Positions 31,699 through 35,926 of a DNA stretch of 35,926 nt are shown here, one piece after another (the stretch's first letter is position 1; each line of letters opens with the position of its first letter). Where the stretch lies: the NCBI GenBank assembly GCA_944323995.1, contig CALUUN010000012.1, positions 1 to 35,926 on the forward strand, in the 5' to 3' direction. Under the pieces are notes generated by a model. It made no database searches. It was given only the letters and a program-made list of their open reading frames with translations, and was not told the origin of the DNA. This stretch comes from Candidatus Gastranaerophilales bacterium. GTDB taxonomy: Bacteria; Cyanobacteriota; Vampirovibrionia; Gastranaerophilales; Gastranaerophilaceae. Both the position numbers and the translations under genes were made by a program.

Positions 31699-31998
31699 AT
31701 GAATATAACACCTATTTCATTCACAGGATTGGTTCCGCTAAAAAAATACAACGGCCCCTTATTGCAGCTTACAAAATCGGAAAAAACTAAAATCGCAGCC
31801 CTGCAGGATAATATCAGCCGTCTGGAAATTGATCTTTACCGGATTAACAAATTTTATGAAGGCAAACACTTAACAACACAGCAAAGCAGCAGTTATTTAA
31901 ACAAAATCAATACGATTAGTGTAAAAATAGATGATCTGAAACAGCTTATCCGCGACATAAAAACAAACCGGCTTAATATACAGAAAAAGGAAATATAA
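31699..31998 (+). CDS. small coiled-coil protein, function unknown
   Basis: A 99-residue protein. It begins MNITPISFTGL, then has a coiled coil at ~28-90 (KIAALQDNISRLEIDLYRI and KINTISVKIDDLKQLIRDI). No Cys, no signal peptide. It starts 3 bases after the metallopeptidase-like gene, so it probably is its partner in one operon. AAAGGA before the ATG is the ribosome site. Confidence 0.75.
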   Translation: MNITPISFTGLVPLKKYNGPLLQLTKSEKTKIAALQDNISRLEIDLYRINKFYEGKHLTTQQSSSYLNKINTISVKIDDLKQLIRDIKTNRLNIQKKEI

Positions 31999-32001
31999 GA
32001 T

Positions 32002-32064
32002 TTGTTAAATTCATACGAACAAATAATATATGTTATTTTGTTTGTACTAATATGAATTTAACAA
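32002..32064 (+). promoter_or_regulatory. long inverted repeat upstream of the LicD-like gene
   Basis: TTGTTAAATTCATA (32002-32015) pairs with TATGAATTTAACAA (32051-32064), 14 perfect pairs, and the inner part can extend the helix. The right arm reaches the AAGGA ribosome site of the LicD-like gene, so the fold could block its translation. It could also be an operator. Confidence 0.55.
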
Positions 32065-32073
32065 GGATTTTAT

Positions 32074-33033
32074 ATGAATTTTAAAAATATTTTCAAATAC
32101 ATATTTTCTGTTGATACAAAAAGCACAAACAGAATAATCGTATATTTTTTAGGGATAAAATTCCGGCATCTCAAGCCCGGAGTAAAAGAGGCTGGAGAAA
32201 AATTCAACAAACTTGATTGTCCGGTGACGGAAATTCCAAAAGCATCCGGAACTTTACGAAAAATCCAGCTTGCAAATTTAAAGATGATGCTTATTTTTGA
32301 CAGACTGTGCTCCGAAAACGGGCTTGAATACTGGCTTGATTTCGGCAATCTTCTCGGTGCGGTCAGACACAAAGGCTTTATTCCGTGGGATGATGATGTT
32401 GACGTCAGCATGACAAGGGATGATTATGAAAAATTTATTGAACTTTTTAGAAACGGAATCCCGAAATACGGCGACCTTTATCTGAAATTTAACAACAACG
32501 GAAAAAACAAATGTTTTTTAAAAATTCTGCACAAAAAATTACCGAATATTGCGGTGGACGTATTCCCGTACGATTTTTACCATAAAAAAATTAATCAGGA
32601 AGAACAAAAACATATAACAAAAGAAATAAAGAAAATAATACACAATCCGTTTTACAAACTGCTCTGTCCGTTTTTTATAAACAATCCCGACGGCATGCGA
32701 AAAAGATTTAAAAAACTGAGGGACGCAAAAATCCTGAAAAATATAATCCCTGAAAGGGAAGTAAGCCCCCCCCTATTTTACGGTATTGATTATCCGCACA
32801 GTTATAATAACTATTTTTTTGATTACGACAAAATATTTCCGCTCAAGAAAATACTTTATGAGGGTTTGGAATTTTCCTGTCCGAATAATCCTGATTTTGT
32901 ATTGAAGCAGATTTTCGGCGACTATATGAAACTTCCGCAGGATTGTTATCCGCGCCATACAGGCAACGAAATTTTTCAGGGCGAACTCAAAGAAGAATTA
33001 GATAAATTTACGGGTGATATATATGCAAAATAA
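32074..33033 (+). CDS. LicD-family phosphotransferase-like protein
   Basis: A 319-residue LicD-type nucleotidyltransferase-fold enzyme. Relatives transfer phosphocholine or other phospho-groups from CDP-linked donors to surface glycans. The core is LEYWLDFGNLLGAVRHKGF followed by PWDDDVDV (~92-110), with the metal-binding Asp residues. A run of eight C (32766-32773) lies at about codon 231; the frame is intact as sequenced. AAGGA precedes the ATG, partly inside an inverted repeat. It overlaps the aminotransferase by 11 bases, and the four genes to 35558 look like one surface-glycan set. Confidence 0.9.
   Translation: MNFKNIFKYIFSVDTKSTNRIIVYFLGIKFRHLKPGVKEAGEKFNKLDCPVTEIPKASGTLRKIQLANLKMMLIFDRLCSENGLEYWLDFGNLLGAVRHKGFIPWDDDVDVSMTRDDYEKFIELFRNGIPKYGDLYLKFNNNGKNKCFLKILHKKLPNIAVDVFPYDFYHKKINQEEQKHITKEIKKIIHNPFYKLLCPFFINNPDGMRKRFKKLRDAKILKNIIPEREVSPPLFYGIDYPHSYNNYFFDYDKIFPLKKILYEGLEFSCPNNPDFVLKQIFGDYMKLPQDCYPRHTGNEIFQGELKEELDKFTGDIYAK
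32766..32773 (+). repeat. C8 homopolymer inside the LicD-like gene
   Basis: Eight C in coding sequence (Ser-Pro-Pro-Leu). Any change by one or two bases would cut the protein at about 73% of its length. It is the third long G/C run in the window. Confidence 0.7.
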
Positions 33034-34108
33034 AAAATTACTTATGGTTTTAGGACCGACCGAGATTGAAGAAGATGTTTTAAGAGCCGGCGCCGAACCG
33101 CAGGTTTATATGAGAACACCTGATTATTCCAAACGGCTGGAAAGCATTTTCAAAAACCTTCAATATATATTCCAAACAAAAAATCCTGTCATATTTTTTG
33201 CATCATCCGGCACCGGTGCAATGGAAGCCGCAGTTACAAATGTTTTATCAAAAGGAGATACCGCATTGTACATAAACGGCGGCTCTTTCGGTGAAAGATG
33301 GGGCAAAATATGTACACTGCACGGCGTAAATGCAATTGAATTAAAAGTTGATTTCGGCAAAAGCATTAACCCGTCAGCAGTTGAAGAAGAACTGAATAAA
33401 AGACCTGAAATCAAGGCGGTATTTGCAACACTTGATGAAACATCTTCCGGCGCGCTGACAGATATAGAGTCTATAGGCAGGATTGTAAAAAATTATCCTT
33501 CAACAATATTTGTTGTTGACTGCGTATCGGGATTAATCGTAGAACCCTTGCAAACGGATGAATGGAATATTGATATTGCGGTTTCAAGCTCACAAAAAGC
33601 CATGGCAATCCCGCCGGGGCTCGGATTTATGTCAATAAGCGGCAAGGCGCTTGAATTTGCTAAAATGGCGGATTTAAGAACATTTTATTTTGATATTTTT
33701 GACCACATAGCAAATCAAAAACGGAACCAGACACCGTTTACGCCGGCTGTAAGCCTGTTGAGCCAGCTGGAAAAAAGGCTTGAAAAAATAAAATCGGAAG
33801 GCCTTGAAAATTACAGACACAGATACACAAACCTTACATCAAAAATCCGCAATGGGTTGAAAGAATTCGGCTTTGAAGTATTTGCGGAACATCCGGCAAA
33901 CTGTGTCACCGGTGTTTTGACCGAAAAATACGACGCCTCCGAAATTGTCAGAATAATGAGAGAAAAACACAACATAGAAATCGCACCTTCGGGCGGCGAA
34001 TTAAAAACAAAGTTTTTCAGAGTGGGAAATTTCGGCAATATAACCGAAAACGATATAGAAAGATTTTTAAACGCGATGAAAGAAACATTAAAGGAGTTGG
34101 AACAGTGA
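33023..34108 (+). CDS. class V aminotransferase (PLP-dependent)
   Basis: A 361-residue fold-type I aminotransferase of class V, close to alanine-glyoxylate and 2-aminoethylphosphonate-pyruvate transaminases. The start MVLGPTEIEEDVLRA, SSGTGAMEA (cofactor phosphate), VVDCVSG (Asp to pyridine N) and the Schiff-base Lys in SSSQKAMAIPPGLG are all present. Lying between a LicD-like gene and a cytidylyltransferase, it may make an amino-alcohol or aminoethylphosphonate head group for a CDP donor; this is inference. GGGTGA lies 5 bases before ATG 33023, with GTG 33014 as an alternative start. Confidence 0.9.
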   Translation: MQNKKLLMVLGPTEIEEDVLRAGAEPQVYMRTPDYSKRLESIFKNLQYIFQTKNPVIFFASSGTGAMEAAVTNVLSKGDTALYINGGSFGERWGKICTLHGVNAIELKVDFGKSINPSAVEEELNKRPEIKAVFATLDETSSGALTDIESIGRIVKNYPSTIFVVDCVSGLIVEPLQTDEWNIDIAVSSSQKAMAIPPGLGFMSISGKALEFAKMADLRTFYFDIFDHIANQKRNQTPFTPAVSLLSQLEKRLEKIKSEGLENYRHRYTNLTSKIRNGLKEFGFEVFAEHPANCVTGVLTEKYDASEIVRIMREKHNIEIAPSGGELKTKFFRVGNFGNITENDIERFLNAMKETLKELEQ

Positions 34109-34566
34109 TCGGAAACAAAACGGTTGTTTATACCTCGGGAACATTTGACATGCTTCACTACAATCATTTAAAAATGATTGAATACGCAAGGGCGCTCGGT
34201 GACATATTAATTGTCGGAGTAAACACAGATGAACTTGTTGCATCATACAAATCTCAGCCGATAATCCCTTTTGAAGAACGTATAGCATTGATGAAAGCAA
34301 TCAAGGGGCCGGATATAGTTATACCGCAAAGATCACTTGATCATACTGATAAAGTTGACAAACTTCACTTTGACATATTTGTTGTAGGTGATGACTGGGC
34401 GGGAAAATATGATTACTTAAAAGAACAGGGAGTAACAGTGGTTTATTTTCCATACGGAGCCGGTGTAAGTTCTTCAAATTTAAAAAAGAAAATTTACGAA
34501 AATTACAAAAAGTTACAGAAAAAAGTCGACAATCACCTGCCTGCCGATATTGAGATTAAAAAATAG
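34105..34566 (+). CDS. cytidylyltransferase (TagD-like family)
   Basis: A 153-residue nucleotidyltransferase of the glycerol-3-phosphate/phosphoethanolamine cytidylyltransferase family, which makes CDP-alcohols. The HxxH-type motif is changed to YTSGTFDMLHYNHLKMIE (HYNH), GVNTDEL follows, and the C-terminal ISSxxR-type signature is altered to GVSSSNLKK. GTG 34105 overlaps the aminotransferase stop by 4 bases; AAGGAG lies 8 bases before it. Probably supplies the CDP-linked donor for the LicD-like enzyme. Confidence 0.9.
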   Translation: MIGNKTVVYTSGTFDMLHYNHLKMIEYARALGDILIVGVNTDELVASYKSQPIIPFEERIALMKAIKGPDIVIPQRSLDHTDKVDKLHFDIFVVGDDWAGKYDYLKEQGVTVVYFPYGAGVSSSNLKKKIYENYKKLQKKVDNHLPADIEIKK

Positions 34567-34592
34567 ACATTCAAACTTAAATATTCTATAAT
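34564..34592 (+). promoter_or_regulatory. possible promoter of the Stealth-type gene
   Basis: TAGACA (34564-34569), 17-base spacer, TATAAT (34587-34592). The start would be about 9 bases before ATG 34608. Confidence 0.5.
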
Positions 34593-34607
34593 AATTTTGT
34601 TGGAATT

Positions 34608-35558
34608 ATGGAAAAAGAGCGCTTGGAAAATCAGGAGATAGATCTTGTATATTTGTGGTGTGACGCCGGTGATGAATTGTGGGCGAAGAAGAAAGCCTGC
34701 ACCATGCAAAAACTTCAAAAAAGTTTTGACAAAGATGCCTCAGACGATTGCAGATTTATTCAATCTGATGAACTTAAATACTCTTTGAGATCGGTTGAAA
34801 AATACGCACCGTGGATTAATAAGATTTTTATAGTCACAGATAACCAGAAACCGGCATGGCTTGACATAAATAACCCCAAAATTAAAATAGTCGACCATAA
34901 AGAGATTTTGCCGGCGGATGCTCTGCCGTGTTTCAATTCAACAGCAATAGAAACCGGATTACCCTATATTAAAGATTTGTCTGAATGTTTTCTTTTTGCA
35001 AACGATGACACATTTTTTTGGGATTACGTTGATAAATCCGACTTTTTCACCGGAGATTTAAAGCCTGTTTGCAGATTAAGGCAGCGAATCAAGAACAAAA
35101 AATACAAACACTTGTACGGTTATATTGTGAAGAAGGCCTATGACATGATTAAACACAGATACGGGATTAACATGCCGTATTTTCCGCACCACAATATTGA
35201 TGCGTACAGAAAATCATATTTTTTGGACTGTATGGCTGAATTCAGGGAAGAATTTGAAAAAACAGCACACCAGCAGTTCCGCGAATTTGATTCGGTTCAA
35301 AGAAGCATTGTAACATATTATATGGCAGCAAATAACCTGTGTGAAGTTAAACATGTTGCAAAACCGTGGTACAACCCGTTTTTCAAAAGCGATTCCAGAT
35401 ATGTAAAATGCCTTGCAAAACCGCTTGCGGAACTCAAGACCGCAAATTGCAAACTTTTGTGCGTAAATGACTGCAATAGAACAACAAACAAAGACAGAGA
35501 ACTTATGAAAAAACTTCTGGAAGAAAAATTTCCTGAAAAATCGGGATTTGAAATATAA
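34608..35558 (+). CDS. Stealth-family sugar phosphotransferase
   Basis: A 316-residue protein with the conserved regions of Stealth proteins, which transfer hexose-1-phosphate to build phosphodiester-linked capsules: CR1 DLVYLWCDAGDELW, CR2 ELKYSLRSVEKYAPWINKIF then VTDNQKPAWLD, the central LFANDDTFFW, and CR3 PHHNIDAYRKS. It has a basic tail and no membrane helix. Together with the three genes before it, it suggests a phosphodiester-containing surface glycan. It may also have its own promoter. The gap to the poly-G prepilin-like gene is short. Confidence 0.88.
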   Translation: MEKERLENQEIDLVYLWCDAGDELWAKKKACTMQKLQKSFDKDASDDCRFIQSDELKYSLRSVEKYAPWINKIFIVTDNQKPAWLDINNPKIKIVDHKEILPADALPCFNSTAIETGLPYIKDLSECFLFANDDTFFWDYVDKSDFFTGDLKPVCRLRQRIKNKKYKHLYGYIVKKAYDMIKHRYGINMPYFPHHNIDAYRKSYFLDCMAEFREEFEKTAHQQFREFDSVQRSIVTYYMAANNLCEVKHVAKPWYNPFFKSDSRYVKCLAKPLAELKTANCKLLCVNDCNRTTNKDRELMKKLLEEKFPEKSGFEI

Positions 35559-35567
35559 AAAAATATC

Positions 35568-35596
35568 TTGCAAAAAAATAAAAAAAACAGTATAAT
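35568..35596 (+). promoter_or_regulatory. promoter of the last prepilin-like gene
   Basis: TTGCAA (35568-35573), 17-base spacer, perfect TATAAT (35591-35596). It would give a ~28-base leader to ATG 35631. Confidence 0.8.
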
Positions 35597-35630
35597 AGGT
35601 TTTATGGAAGAGAAAACGGAGGAAAAACAA

Positions 35631-35926
35631 ATGACCAAAAACGCAGACTACATCACCTCCTTGAGTGGGGGGGGGGCTGTAAATCAGCTTCACGTGCTGA
35701 ATACAGCGATTTGATAACCCAAAAAGCTAAATCAGCCTTCACTTTAGCGGAAGTGACTGAAACACAACAACACATTGGACTTTGCTCTAGAGGCTTTACG
35801 CTTGCCGAAGTCTTGATAACCTTAGCAATTATCGGCATAGTAGCCGCACTAACAATCCCGACACTTGTGCAGAACTTTCAAACAAGATCATGGGATACAG
35901 CATCAGAAGTATTTCAAAGAAAACTG
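35631..35926 (+). CDS. prepilin-like protein, frame broken at a poly-G tract (OFF as sequenced), cut by the window end
   Basis: ATG 35631 has GGAGG 8 bases upstream and a near-perfect promoter. The frame runs through ten G (35667-35676) and stops at TGA 35712-35714 after 27 codons. With one more G, or two fewer, it joins a frame that stays open to the window end and encodes a long leader, then GFTLAEVLITLAIIGIVAALT with the prepilin cleavage site and Glu at +5, and a NFQTRSWDTASEVFQRKL linker like those at 16768-17829 and 27766-28599. The leader contains a second, earlier AFTLAEV copy, 21 residues upstream. ATG 35604 in the same frame lies too near the -10. An assembly error in the run is the alternative. 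Confidence 0.8.
35667..35676 (+). repeat. G10 homopolymer (candidate contingency tract)
   Basis: Ten G starting 36 bases after the ATG of a prepilin-like gene. Lengths 8 or 11 open the pilin frame; 10 and 9 close it (9 meets TAA at once). Confidence 0.8.

Overview
The window reads as a low-GC chromosomal stretch of a gut-type bacterium. The best guess, an inference from gene content and not a search result, is a non-photosynthetic relative of Cyanobacteria (Vampirovibrionia/Melainabacteria, Gastranaerophilales). The reasons are five prepilin-like genes sharing an FTLAEV-type N-terminus, a DUF3326-like protein, many small coiled-coil or low-complexity proteins, and ordinary housekeeping genes (tuf, nusA, rimP, rpsB, tsf, clpP, uvrA, murI). 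No prophage, transposase, integrase or CRISPR array was seen.

Layout. 1-3.2 kb: tRNA-Arg(ACG), a one-domain LuxR-type regulator, an AMIN/Amidase_3 cell-wall amidase and murI. 3.2-9.7 kb: a DUF3326-like gene, two related prepilin-like genes, two small coiled-coil proteins around clpP, a folate salvage enzyme, a cobalamin adenosyltransferase and an XRE regulator. 9.8-11.1 kb: a HEAT-like protein and two ribbon-helix-helix proteins. 11.2-14.8 kb (minus): rimP, an inverted-repeat-bounded four-helix-bundle cassette, nusA, tuf. 15-19.2 kb: a long coiled-coil protein, a prepilin-like gene with a divergent XRE regulator, and a Lys/Glu-rich protein. 19.7-22.3 kb: a second cobalamin adenosyltransferase and rpsB-tsf. 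22.3-27.4 kb (minus): an EF-hand-like protein, an exported protein, uvrA and another exported protein. 27.4-30.7 kb: an HTH/prepilin divergent pair, a 44-residue membrane protein, trhP and yqeG. 30.8-35.6 kb: a membrane metallopeptidase-like gene, then a surface-glycan set (LicD-like, class V aminotransferase, cytidylyltransferase, Stealth-type phosphotransferase), ending in a fifth prepilin-like gene cut by the window edge.

The main point of interest is how the five prepilin-like genes appear to be controlled. Three (8.2-9.1, 16.8-17.8 and 27.8-28.6 kb) each diverge from a small HTH gene. The other two (4.2-5.1 and 35.6 kb to the end) have no HTH neighbour but carry a run of 9 or 10 G just after the start codon. 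In both, the sequenced length leaves the pilin frame closed, and adding one G (or losing two) opens it. The LicD-like gene carries a C8 run with its frame intact. Together these suggest phase-variable surface structures. Homopolymer miscalls are the main alternative.

Other notable items are a sequence block shared by the leaders of several unlinked small-protein genes, a recurring arrangement in which a -10-like hexamer sits 6 nt before ATG (possible leaderless mRNAs), and the four-helix-bundle cassette between rimP and nusA, whose 5' end has been copied into an 82-bp tandem array.
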